Source: Candidatus Aenigmatarchaeota archaeon (GTDB taxonomy: Archaea > Aenigmatarchaeota > Aenigmatarchaeia > PWEA01 > JAGHBM01). Taken from it: a stretch of DNA of 9,782 nucleotides. Numbering within the stretch: the stretch's first letter is position 1; each line of letters opens with the position of its first letter. The DNA lies in contig JAGLWW010000019.1 of assembly GCA_023133195.1 (NCBI GenBank), positions 1 to 9,782 of the forward strand, given 5' to 3'. Below the pieces are notes generated by a model. The model made no database searches, was not told the origin of the DNA, and saw nothing but the letters and a program-made list of their open reading frames with translations. The translations under genes and the position numbers were made by a program. This document shows, one piece after another, positions 1 through 4,889 of the stretch.

Positions 1-114
1 AAGATGGGAGCCGTCCTGTTTTGAGGCCGAGACCTCTCTTCCTTTCGCATTCCCGATAATCTTTTCCAGAATCTGGTCGTTCAAATAGTAATCATAAATC
101 TTCTTTAAGTTCAT
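1..114 (-). CDS. N-terminal fragment of an unidentified protein, cut by the window edge
   Basis: Reading leftwards from an ATG at 114-112 gives 38 codons without a stop up to the window edge. The protein begins MNLKKIYDYYLNDQILEKII and continues GNAKGREVSASKQDGSHL. A GGAGG Shine-Dalgarno site lies 9 nt upstream (124-128), which supports this start. The gene follows the lyase gene on the same strand after 68 bp. A TATA-like AT block at 161-170 leaves room for its own promoter. The Ala-Lys-x-Arg-Glu-Val stretch loosely recalls the N terminus of archaeal primase-small-subunit-like proteins as I remember them. That resemblance is too weak to name the gene, and catalytic motifs would lie outside the window. 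Confidence 0.65.
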   Translation of the reverse strand, partial: MNLKKIYDYYLNDQILEKIIGNAKGREVSASKQDGSHL

Positions 115-123
115 CCAAACAAT

Positions 124-128
124 CCTCC
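124..128 (-). promoter_or_regulatory. Shine-Dalgarno site of the left-edge gene
   Basis: GGAGG read on the minus strand, complementary to the anti-SD of 16S rRNA, 9 nt before the ATG at 114. It fixes the start of the partial gene. It also shows that this genome uses SD-led genes next to apparently leaderless ones. Confidence 0.5.
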
Positions 129-182
129 ACACACCCTTAATGTATTTTGTTTGTTTTCTTTAAAATAAATGCTAAAAAGAAT

Positions 183-1796
183 TCAGATTACTTTTCTTGC
201 ATACTCAATGTTATCGCTAGCTCTTTTTCTGGCAAAACCGAGATACTCCTCAAGTTCTCCGTTCAGTATTCTCTTATGTACATCTGGCAGTTCATTGTAT
301 GCTTCTTGGAAATATTTATCCTCTAAGCAAAATTCCAGAAGTTTTACCTTATTCTTTTCAGGCTTGTTATTTTTTTCAAACTCTTTATTCGATTTTACAA
401 TCTCTCTGTTTCTTTCATTACACCCTATCATCATTTTCTTCACAAAATCGTGTGCCAAACCGTATTCGGGGTGAATGAAAACCTTGCCTTTAAGTATAGT
501 TGTCATGGCCTCTGTCGGAAAATCTCTTACCGGTTGGAGGTTCTCTTTCATTTTATCTACATTAACTGAAAGTACATTAAATGCTTTCGATGCCTTACAA
601 AATGACTGATAGACCTCAGCAAACATGTTAGGCGGTTGATACCTTGCCTGAACAGAGCCTTTCAAGTCTCTTTCAAAATTACTTATGGCCAGATCGCGAA
701 TAACACTTGAAGCACTCTTTATAGTAGAGTATTTTCCTATTATATGTTCATATAATATTGGATTGTCTTTTCCTGCATCTGTGCTTGAACCTCCCAATCT
801 TCTTGCACTGTCTCTAGAAGTTACTTCCTGAATTGCAGAAGAATAGGATAATCTCGTGTCTTCAGCACAATCAACCAAAGGAGCGTCTAAATCTATCAGA
901 GAATTACAAGCGCGTATCAAACTATCTTTCTGTACTATCTGTGTTGCAGTGGTGTCGGGTTCTAGATCAAATTCTTTTAAGACCAACGCCTCAAATTCTT
1001 CTGCCCTGCCTGGAAAATTCATGTCTATACCGGCACCTGTTCCAACTATGCCGCTGATTTTTCCTTTTAATTTACTAAACTGTTTATCTGACTCTTCAAC
1101 CCCTTCTGCTATCCTTCTGGCGTATTTTATAATCTCGCCACCAAAACTTACAGGAGAAGTATTCTTTAAATGGGTCCTGCCTACCCTTAAAACATCCACA
1201 TACAATTCCCCTAAATCACAAAGTTTATCCTTAACCTCAATTACTTTTGGTCTTATAACTTCTTTCCATGCTTTTTTGTAGTTATATGATCTGGATGTAT
1301 CAATTAAATCATAGGAAGTTGTTCCCGGATGTAAAAGTGCTTTAGTTCCAGAAGAAACATATCTTCCTATTTCTTCAATAACAGCCAGCATGTCATGGTG
1401 AGTAACTTTTTTTTCTAAAAAATCCATATTTACAGGGTCTATTTTTGTCATTGCATAATCCATTTCTTTAACGTTTTCTTCAGTTCCTCTGTCAAATTCT
1501 ACTCCTTTTTTTAACATGACATATAGAACTTGGGCACAACCCATCCAGTCAGCGCGTGCAGAAATGTATGGCCTTAAAGGGTCAGAATCTTTTCTATATT
1601 TACCGTCGTTTGGGCTTATGCAATCTAGACGGAAATCTTCAAGTAGCTTCTCGTCATGAGATAAATTGCTAATAAAGTCCAAATCATCTGTCATATCCTT
1701 AATTTTGAGGCCTAAATTATTAATAGAGGAAAATCTGGGCACGTTTACCTTGGTTTCATCTGGAAAGATCGGTTTCCAGAGGAAATAAGTGTCCAA
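183..1796 (-). CDS. purB: Adenylosuccinate-lyase-like enzyme (fumarase/aspartase superfamily) with an altered signature loop
   Basis: Adenylosuccinate lyase splits fumarate from SAICAR and adenylosuccinate in purine synthesis. Numbering from the TTG at 1796, visible family landmarks are ISPNDGKY (60-67), the THHD motif (132-135), HPGTTSYD (156-163), GRTH with the candidate acid His209 (206-209) and the flexible-loop signature GSSTDAGKDNP (336-346), followed by Glu350. The C-terminal helical domain is present. Ser337/338, Lys343, Asn345 and Pro346 of the SSxMPxKxNP consensus are kept, but Met-Pro is Asp-Ala. The usual Gln after the GRTH motif is Lys211. The longest frame starts at a TTG and gives 537 aa; an ATG at 1694 gives 503 aa. 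Family members are about 430-480 aa, so the shorter form fits better, although a TATA-like box about 29 bp before the TTG keeps it possible. The gene is more AT-rich than cca. Family assignment is firm; the exact substrate is not. Confidence 0.8.
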   Translation of the reverse strand: MDTYFLWKPIFPDETKVNVPRFSSINNLGLKIKDMTDDLDFISNLSHDEKLLEDFRLDCISPNDGKYRKDSDPLRPYISARADWMGCAQVLYVMLKKGVEFDRGTEENVKEMDYAMTKIDPVNMDFLEKKVTHHDMLAVIEEIGRYVSSGTKALLHPGTTSYDLIDTSRSYNYKKAWKEVIRPKVIEVKDKLCDLGELYVDVLRVGRTHLKNTSPVSFGGEIIKYARRIAEGVEESDKQFSKLKGKISGIVGTGAGIDMNFPGRAEEFEALVLKEFDLEPDTTATQIVQKDSLIRACNSLIDLDAPLVDCAEDTRLSYSSAIQEVTSRDSARRLGGSSTDAGKDNPILYEHIIGKYSTIKSASSVIRDLAISNFERDLKGSVQARYQPPNMFAEVYQSFCKASKAFNVLSVNVDKMKENLQPVRDFPTEAMTTILKGKVFIHPEYGLAHDFVKKMMIGCNERNREIVKSNKEFEKNNKPEKNKVKLLEFCLEDKYFQEAYNELPDVHKRILNGELEEYLGFARKRASDNIEYARKVI

Positions 1797-1797
1797 T

Positions 1798-1821
1798 TAC
1801 TATCGAGTGGCAACGATAGTA
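1798..1821. promoter_or_regulatory. 8-bp inverted repeat, possible operator at the lyase start
   Basis: TACTATCG (1798-1805) and CGATAGTA (1814-1821) are exact reverse complements around an 8-bp spacer. The repeat lies between the putative minus-strand TATA box and the TTG at 1796. A dimeric repressor bound there could block transcription start. It could instead be a hairpin in the first nucleotides of a leader. No regulator gene is adjacent, so the operator role is inferred only from symmetry and position. Confidence 0.4.
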
Positions 1822-1850
1822 TTAAATATCTCCTATCCCATATAATAATT
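1821..1850. promoter_or_regulatory. AT-rich, probably two-way promoter between the lyase gene and the candidate ncRNA
   Basis: Two TATA-like blocks are present, ATTAAATATC (1821-1830) and TATAATAATT (1841-1850). The first reads as a reasonable archaeal TATA element on both strands. With the usual spacing of about 26 bp it would start minus-strand RNA near 1799, just before the lyase frame, and plus-strand RNA near 1851, just before the structured region. Start sites are predicted from spacing alone. Confidence 0.45.
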
Positions 1851-1851
1851 A

Positions 1852-2126
1852 CCTGTGGGGTGTGTCAAGACAGATTTTCTTGTGCTCTCCATATTAACAA
1901 CATAAGACTTCGGTTTTGTGCTGTAAGGTGCGGAAATCTTCGGATGGAAACACCCTAATAATATGAGAACCAAGAAGGGTTTTGATGACTTCGGTTGTCA
2001 AAACTGGAAAATCTTCGGATTTTCGTTTGTTTTGCTCCCATGGGTTTTTTATATATCATGGTCTTCGGTTTTTGAAGGCTCGGACACACGCTATTTATCT
2101 TTTGGGGGGTGTGACCGACTTTTTTT
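1852..2126 (+). ncRNA. Putative structured non-coding RNA with repeated UUCG-capped hairpins
   Basis: CTTCGG occurs five times (1908, 1938, 1989, 2013, 2063) in an AT-rich stretch with no convincing protein frame. Four copies cap hairpins: 1901-1920 (8 bp), 1927-1954 (4 bp, a purine internal loop CGGAA/GGAAA, then 3 bp), 1978-2005 (12 bp) and 2007-2024 (7 bp). A helix pairing 1887-1890 and 1891-1896 with 1959-1967 encloses the first two. A possible helix of 1968-1977 with 2063-2070 encloses the next two. GUGUGU (1860-1865) can pair with ACACAC (2084-2089) to close the molecule. The 3' end is a hairpin plus seven U. The next gene appears to have its own promoter, so this looks like an independent transcript. 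I could not find the conserved signatures of RNase P RNA or SRP RNA, nor C/D-box pairs. Pairings were derived by eye; boundaries are approximate. Confidence 0.6.
2080..2126 (+). terminator. Terminator-like hairpin with U-run at the 3' end of the candidate ncRNA
   Basis: UCGG (2080-2083) pairs with CCGA (2115-2118) and CACAC (2085-2089) with GUGUG (2109-2113), with one A-A mismatch between them and a 19-nt loop. T2120-T2126 and further AT-rich DNA follow. U-runs are the main termination signal in archaea, and the hairpin may help or simply protect the 3' end. The 5' arm overlaps the strand proposed to close the whole RNA, so the two helices exclude each other. Confidence 0.55.
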
Positions 2127-2177
2127 ATATTTTAAATCCAAAAGAAACTGGGCTTTTCTGTCGATATTTCTCGCTTG

Positions 2178-2184
2178 TATAAAT
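2178..2184 (+). promoter_or_regulatory. TATA box of the 2208 gene (leaderless spacing)
   Basis: TATAAAT is centred 27 bp before the ATG at 2208, so the transcript would begin at or next to the start codon. This separates the gene from the upstream ncRNA. It also argues against extending the frame back to the TTG at 2175, which lies at the TATA box itself. Confidence 0.55.
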
Positions 2185-2207
2185 CTTTTTTTGCACATAA
2201 TATAGCT

Positions 2208-2615
2208 ATGGAAAATTTTAAAGTGCAGCTGGATATAGACTACTGGAAGGAAAACATAGACGACTGGACGAACAAGGACTTCAAAAAAATGTTTATCGTG
2301 GTGGAACTTTCGGAAAAAAAGGACTACAGGGATTTGGAACCGATTCTGCTTGAAGTCGCGAAAGAAACAAAGATGAAAGTCCGTGTTGATGGCCTGGGAG
2401 AACTGAAGAAATATGACAACAAGACAGAGGACATATTTTTTGACAACTTCTACAAGCAGTTCACACTAAAGAAATTGAAAGTTCAGGGAAAAATTCTGGT
2501 CAGAAACGAGGAAGATGTTGGGTATTTTCTTTTGAACAAAGAACCAAACAACAACGTAAAGGTGTATCTTAACGTTTTAGAGAAATATGTTCCCCTCAAG
2601 AGGCATCGCTCTTAA
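2208..2615 (+). CDS. Unknown 135-aa soluble protein
   Basis: I do not recognise this family. The ATG at 2208 is chosen over an in-frame TTG at 2175 because a TATA box lies 27 bp upstream and the extra 11 codons would overlap it. The protein has no signal peptide, membrane segment or Cys residues. Apparent secondary structure alternates: a Trp-containing acidic start (residues 10-22), a beta-like FIVVEL (29-34), a helix 41-54, KVRVDGL (57-63), an aromatic-rich FFDNFYKQF (77-85), and beta-like KILVRN and VKVYLNVL near the end, finishing with a basic KRHRS tail. It looks like a compact alpha/beta domain. Codon use and clean frame support a real gene. It may be lineage-specific. The 38 bp after it already hold the promoter of the next small gene. 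Confidence 0.7.
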   Translation: MENFKVQLDIDYWKENIDDWTNKDFKKMFIVVELSEKKDYRDLEPILLEVAKETKMKVRVDGLGELKKYDNKTEDIFFDNFYKQFTLKKLKVQGKILVRNEEDVGYFLLNKEPNNNVKVYLNVLEKYVPLKRHRS

Positions 2616-2622
2616 ATAAAAC

Positions 2623-2631
2623 TTTTTTATT
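2623..2631 (+). promoter_or_regulatory. Possible TATA-like element of the 57-aa membrane protein gene
   Basis: TTTTTTATT is centred about 27 bp before the ATG at 2654. It is a weak match, and the T-run could also terminate transcripts from the 2208 gene. Confidence 0.35.
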
Positions 2632-2653
2632 TCCCTCTTTCCAAAATTATTAT

Positions 2654-2827
2654 ATGAAAAAAGGTTTGATGGAGATACTTGTCATTGTGATATTCGTGAT
2701 GATTTTGGTAGCTGTTCTCCTTTATGAGTTCACAAAATACGGGTTTTTCTCTTCCTATATTCCTGTCCTTTTCGTGCTTGTAAGCATATTCGTGATTTTC
2801 CTTATGGCGGCCAGCTACGTCAGGTAG
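2654..2827 (+). CDS. 57-aa membrane protein with two transmembrane helices
   Basis: A short frame begins MKKGLMEILVIVIFVMILVA and ends ASYVR before TAG at 2825-2827. It contains two hydrophobic segments, about residues 7-25 and 36-53, joined by a short polar loop (YEFTKYGFFSSY). The two N-terminal lysines and lack of positive charge in the loop region suggest a helical hairpin with the termini inside, though topology is not certain. The gene is small enough to be missed by length cut-offs, yet the strongly hydrophobic, evenly organised pattern is unlikely for a random frame. It lies between the unknown 135-aa gene and the coiled-coil pair, all on the plus strand. No family is recognised. It could be a small accessory subunit of a membrane complex, which is inference only. 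Confidence 0.6.
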   Translation: MKKGLMEILVIVIFVMILVAVLLYEFTKYGFFSSYIPVLFVLVSIFVIFLMAASYVR

Positions 2828-2839
2828 TTTTATAAAAAT

Positions 2840-2850
2840 TATATTTATTA
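2840..2850 (+). promoter_or_regulatory. TATA box of the coiled-coil gene pair
   Basis: TATATTTATTA is centred about 27 bp before the ATG at 2872, again at leaderless spacing. An out-of-frame ATG at 2852 lies upstream of the predicted RNA start and is ignored. Confidence 0.5.
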
Positions 2851-2871
2851 AATGGAAAACAAACTATTATT

Positions 2872-3255
2872 ATGGCTTTTAGAGGAGGAACGCAGAACGT
2901 CCCCGTAACAAATGAGATGATAAAGAGACTTAATGAGAACACAAGAAGGATAAGGTCTCTGGAAGAGCTTAACAGGCTTCTGGAGAACAAGAATGACTCA
3001 ATGGAGGAAAGGTCTCTGGAAAACCGGGAAGAGGTGAGGGAAAGGTTTGAAGAGATTGAAAAAAACCTAAAAGATTTAAATATAAGGTTAATGAAAATAG
3101 AAAATGAGAACCAAAAATTAAGGAAATCTTTGGAAAAGGCTGTGACAAAACCGGAACTGGAAGAATTGAAAAATTTCATTGACCTGATAAACCCAATAAA
3201 AATGGAGTTTATTACCAAGGAAGAAGTTAAAAAAATGATAAGGGAGTTTAGATGA
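2872..3255 (+). CDS. Coiled-coil protein, 127 aa, first gene of an overlapping pair
   Basis: After a short Gly-containing start (MAFRGG), residues about 14-91 are almost continuous charged helix with Leu/Ile at heptad-like spacing, so a long coiled coil is expected. A break at Thr92-Lys-Pro is followed by a second helical part and a C-terminal segment FITKEEVKKMIREF. There is no signal peptide or membrane segment. The domain order, coiled coil followed by a small helical C-terminal module, recalls cytoplasmic coiled-coil proteins that accompany archaeal archaellum or type IV pilus machinery, such as the FlaC/D/E group. No diagnostic motif confirms this. The TGA stop overlaps the start of the next gene as ATGA (3252-3255), so the two are probably co-translated and may act together. 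Confidence 0.75.
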   Translation: MAFRGGTQNVPVTNEMIKRLNENTRRIRSLEELNRLLENKNDSMEERSLENREEVRERFEEIEKNLKDLNIRLMKIENENQKLRKSLEKAVTKPELEELKNFIDLINPIKMEFITKEEVKKMIREFR

Positions 3256-3881
3256 TTTCGGTACCTGGGTTTACAAGTAAAAAGAAAGAACCTGCAGACC
3301 AGATAGTGGAAAGACTTAGTTCTATGGGAAAAAGCGAAAGGGAAATAATAAATCATTTGAGAAAGGAGGGTTATCCCAACGAGGAGATTTCCAGAGCCCT
3401 CAACAAGGCAATAAAATTCCGGGTTACCGGTGCACCGCAACCTTCTGATTACAGCACCCAGCCCACCCCGATGCCTGCTATTGGAAAAGAATTTATAGCA
3501 CCCATGCCACAACAGCCATTTGAAGAAAATATCCTGGAGATGACAGACGAGGAAGAAATAGGACTGGAGGAACTGGTTGAAGAGATTGTTGAAGAAAAAT
3601 GGAAAGAAAGCATGGCGGAACTAAAGGATGTGGAAAAGGCAATAGTCCAGTTGCAGGACCAAATACGGTTTCTGGAAGAGAAAATCAAGCACATTGGAAA
3701 GTCCGGTGATGAAAAAAAAGATGAATTAAAGGGGCTGATAGAGGATAGCTCGACCCACATAGAAAATATAGAAAGCAGGATTGGCTCGGTTGAGAAGGCC
3801 TTTAAAGAATTCTTACCTTCGCTCACCGAAAACGTGAGGTCGCTGTCTGGATTAGTGGATAAAATGGAAAAAGGCAAGTAA
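3252..3881 (+). CDS. Coiled-coil protein with N-terminal helical module, 209 aa
   Basis: The start ATG overlaps the upstream stop (ATGA), and a GGGAG SD-like stretch sits about 5 nt before it. Residues about 13-54 form three predicted short helices (EPADQIVERL, EREIINHLRK, NEEISRALNK), resembling a small UBA- or SAP-like helical module. Residues 58-92 are a Pro/Gln-rich linker. Residues 97-116 are strongly acidic. From about 117 to the end two charged amphipathic helices suggest coiled coil (about 117-148 and 155-207). No membrane segment is present, so the protein is probably cytosolic or attached to a membrane complex by its partner. The layout of small domain, flexible linker and coiled coil suggests a scaffold. 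It ends 1 bp from the stop of a pilin-like gene on the other strand. Function is unknown. Confidence 0.75.
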   Translation: MISVPGFTSKKKEPADQIVERLSSMGKSEREIINHLRKEGYPNEEISRALNKAIKFRVTGAPQPSDYSTQPTPMPAIGKEFIAPMPQQPFEENILEMTDEEEIGLEELVEEIVEEKWKESMAELKDVEKAIVQLQDQIRFLEEKIKHIGKSGDEKKDELKGLIEDSSTHIENIESRIGSVEKAFKEFLPSLTENVRSLSGLVDKMEKGK

Positions 3882-3882
3882 A

Positions 3883-4350
3883 TTACAATACAACTTCTTT
3901 CTTTGCCTCGTGAGGACAATTTTTAGCGACAATTCTTACCTTCTGCAACGTTCCTGAAAGGTCGTCGGTTATGTTTGTCACAAGTATCACCCTTCCACCA
4001 GATTCTAGGGAATTGGAAGAAGTTTTCTGGGTAGCAGCTGTGGGAGAATAAATCTTTACCTCATCGCTCACTTTGAGGCTTATCTCAAAATCATAAAGTT
4101 CCGTGGAGCCTGTGTTGTCCAGGGTCACGTTAACCCAGTCCGGTGTTGTGCTTAGGTTATATTCTATGTCCGAGGAACTGAAGTCCAGTGAAGAGAAGAT
4201 GCAATCTATCTGGCCTTCGGATTTTTCTTCTATTTCATAACTTTTGGACTTGGTAAAAGAAGCGAACCAGGGGGAAACTATTGAACCCACGGCTATAACG
4301 AAGGCTATGAGAATTATTGCAGCTATGAACGGGGATATTCCCTTTGTCAT
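3883..4350 (-). CDS. Archaeal type IV pilin-like surface protein with class III signal peptide
   Basis: The 155-aa protein starts MTKGISPFIAAIILIAFVIA. A short basic leader ending Lys-Gly before Ile-Ser-Pro, followed directly by a hydrophobic helix (about residues 5-26), is the pattern of archaeal prepilins cut by the PibD/FlaK-type peptidase, here probably after Gly4. The hydrophobic helix would form the filament core. The rest is a beta-rich domain with a VNVTLDNTGSTELYDFEISL strand pattern like other archaeal surface beta-sandwiches. Cys50 and Cys145 could form a disulfide. Three N-glycosylation sequons are present (Asn65, Asn74, Asn126), as expected for an exposed surface protein. A TATA-like box 25 bp upstream of the ATG supports the start. 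It converges with the coiled-coil genes. Whether it is a major pilin, an archaellin-like subunit or a minor pilin cannot be told. Confidence 0.8.
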   Translation of the reverse strand: MTKGISPFIAAIILIAFVIAVGSIVSPWFASFTKSKSYEIEEKSEGQIDCIFSSLDFSSSDIEYNLSTTPDWVNVTLDNTGSTELYDFEISLKVSDEVKIYSPTAATQKTSSNSLESGGRVILVTNITDDLSGTLQKVRIVAKNCPHEAKKEVVL

Positions 4351-4370
4351 AAATCTATTTGGGTTCTGTT

Positions 4371-4380
4371 ATTTAAAATT
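4371..4380 (-). promoter_or_regulatory. TATA box of the pilin-like gene
   Basis: Read on the minus strand, AATTTTAAAT is centred about 25 bp upstream of the ATG at 4350, giving a leaderless or nearly leaderless mRNA. It shares an 82-bp divergent intergenic region with the promoter of the 4433 gene. The arms AAATCTA (4351-4357) and TAGATTT (4382-4388) are inverted around it. Confidence 0.5.
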
Positions 4381-4400
4381 GTAGATTTTACATAGTAACA

Positions 4401-4409
4401 ATTATAAAT
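4401..4409 (+). promoter_or_regulatory. TATA box of the 4433 gene
   Basis: ATTATAAAT is centred 28 bp before the ATG at 4433, again fitting a leaderless transcript. Confidence 0.5.
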
Positions 4410-4432
4410 CTTTAACTTTTCTAAAATATTAC

Positions 4433-4855
4433 ATGTACAAAATATCGGATTCTTTAATACCTGAGAAGATGAGTGATGAACAAATACAGGAAATGTCCCA
4501 ATCATTAAGGTCTCATAAACCTTTTGGGAATAAAATTTTGGATGAAGATATCAGGAAATACATAAATTTTGGGAAAGGGTCAGTGATGGTTGACTGGGAA
4601 GGTTTTGTGGAATTAGAAGATAGTCCTAGTTGTACAGACAAGGAATTATATAACAGTTTCATAGACAATTTGTTTAATTTAAATGTCTTGACTTTCTCCA
4701 GAGAATATTTCGTGAATAGGGAAGGCGTTTGCGTAAACCCGAGAAAGAATGGCGGTCCTGTTTTGTATTTTTCGAGGAAAAAAGATGCAATAGATTATGC
4801 TGTGGCCGAGAGAGGTAACAGTACAAATTGTTTTTCCGTGTCAAGAGACTTTTAA
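4433..4855 (+). CDS. Unknown 140-aa soluble protein
   Basis: I do not recognise this protein. It has a polar, probably helical N terminus (residues 1-45, including SDEQIQEMSQSL), then a mixed segment with GSVMVDWEGFVEL (49-61), and a C-terminal part, GGPVLYFSRKKDAIDYAVAERG (107-128), that reads as strand-loop-helix. Three scattered Cys residues (67, 100, 133) do not form a metal-binding pattern. There is no signal peptide or membrane helix. The gene is AT-rich compared with cca, which starts only 34 bp downstream. It diverges from the pilin-like gene. A TATA box 28 bp before the ATG supports the start. It may be lineage-specific or recently acquired; no function is claimed. Confidence 0.65.
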   Translation: MYKISDSLIPEKMSDEQIQEMSQSLRSHKPFGNKILDEDIRKYINFGKGSVMVDWEGFVELEDSPSCTDKELYNSFIDNLFNLNVLTFSREYFVNREGVCVNPRKNGGPVLYFSRKKDAIDYAVAERGNSTNCFSVSRDF

Positions 4856-4857
4856 AA

Positions 4858-4867
4858 ATTACTTATA
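4858..4867 (+). promoter_or_regulatory. Possible TATA-like element of cca
   Basis: ATTACTTATA is centred about 27 bp before the ATG at 4890. The match is weaker than at neighbouring genes, and read-through from the 4433 gene 34 bp upstream is possible. Confidence 0.35.
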
Positions 4868-4889
4868 CTAGCCCAAATAATTTTTAATT

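Noticed and set aside
1983..2004. TGATGA resembling a C box of a C/D guide RNA, or a hammerhead CUGAUGA core
   Set aside because: No CUGA D box follows at a suitable distance, and no GAAA core is present for a hammerhead. The bases are fully paired in a 12-bp hairpin.
1852..2126. RNase P RNA or SRP RNA
   Set aside because: A CUGUAA between two hairpins recalls the SRP 5' domain, but I see no helix 8 GGAA/AGCAG-type signature. No RNase P conserved segments (CR-I and CR-V) were found. A very divergent version cannot be fully excluded by eye.
1963..2205. Open frame of 80 codons through the structured region
   Set aside because: The translation is rich in Phe, Trp and Ser in a pattern dictated by T-runs, it has no supporting start signal, and it runs across the hairpins and the terminator. 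The RNA structure explains the sequence better.
2820..3512. Long minus-strand frame opposite the coiled-coil genes
   Set aside because: It is a Ser/Phe-rich mirror of Glu/Lys-rich coiled-coil coding sequence, a typical shadow frame with no start signal.
3449..3919. Minus-strand Ser-rich frame opposite the second coiled-coil gene
   Set aside because: It is a low-complexity Ser/Phe translation from the antisense of GAA/AAA codons and overlaps the well-supported plus-strand gene and the pilin stop.
4351..4388. AAATCTA/TAGATTT inverted repeat between the divergent pilin and 4433 promoters
   Set aside because: Seven-bp AT-rich arms separated by 24 bp are easily expected by chance in this composition; noted only as context.
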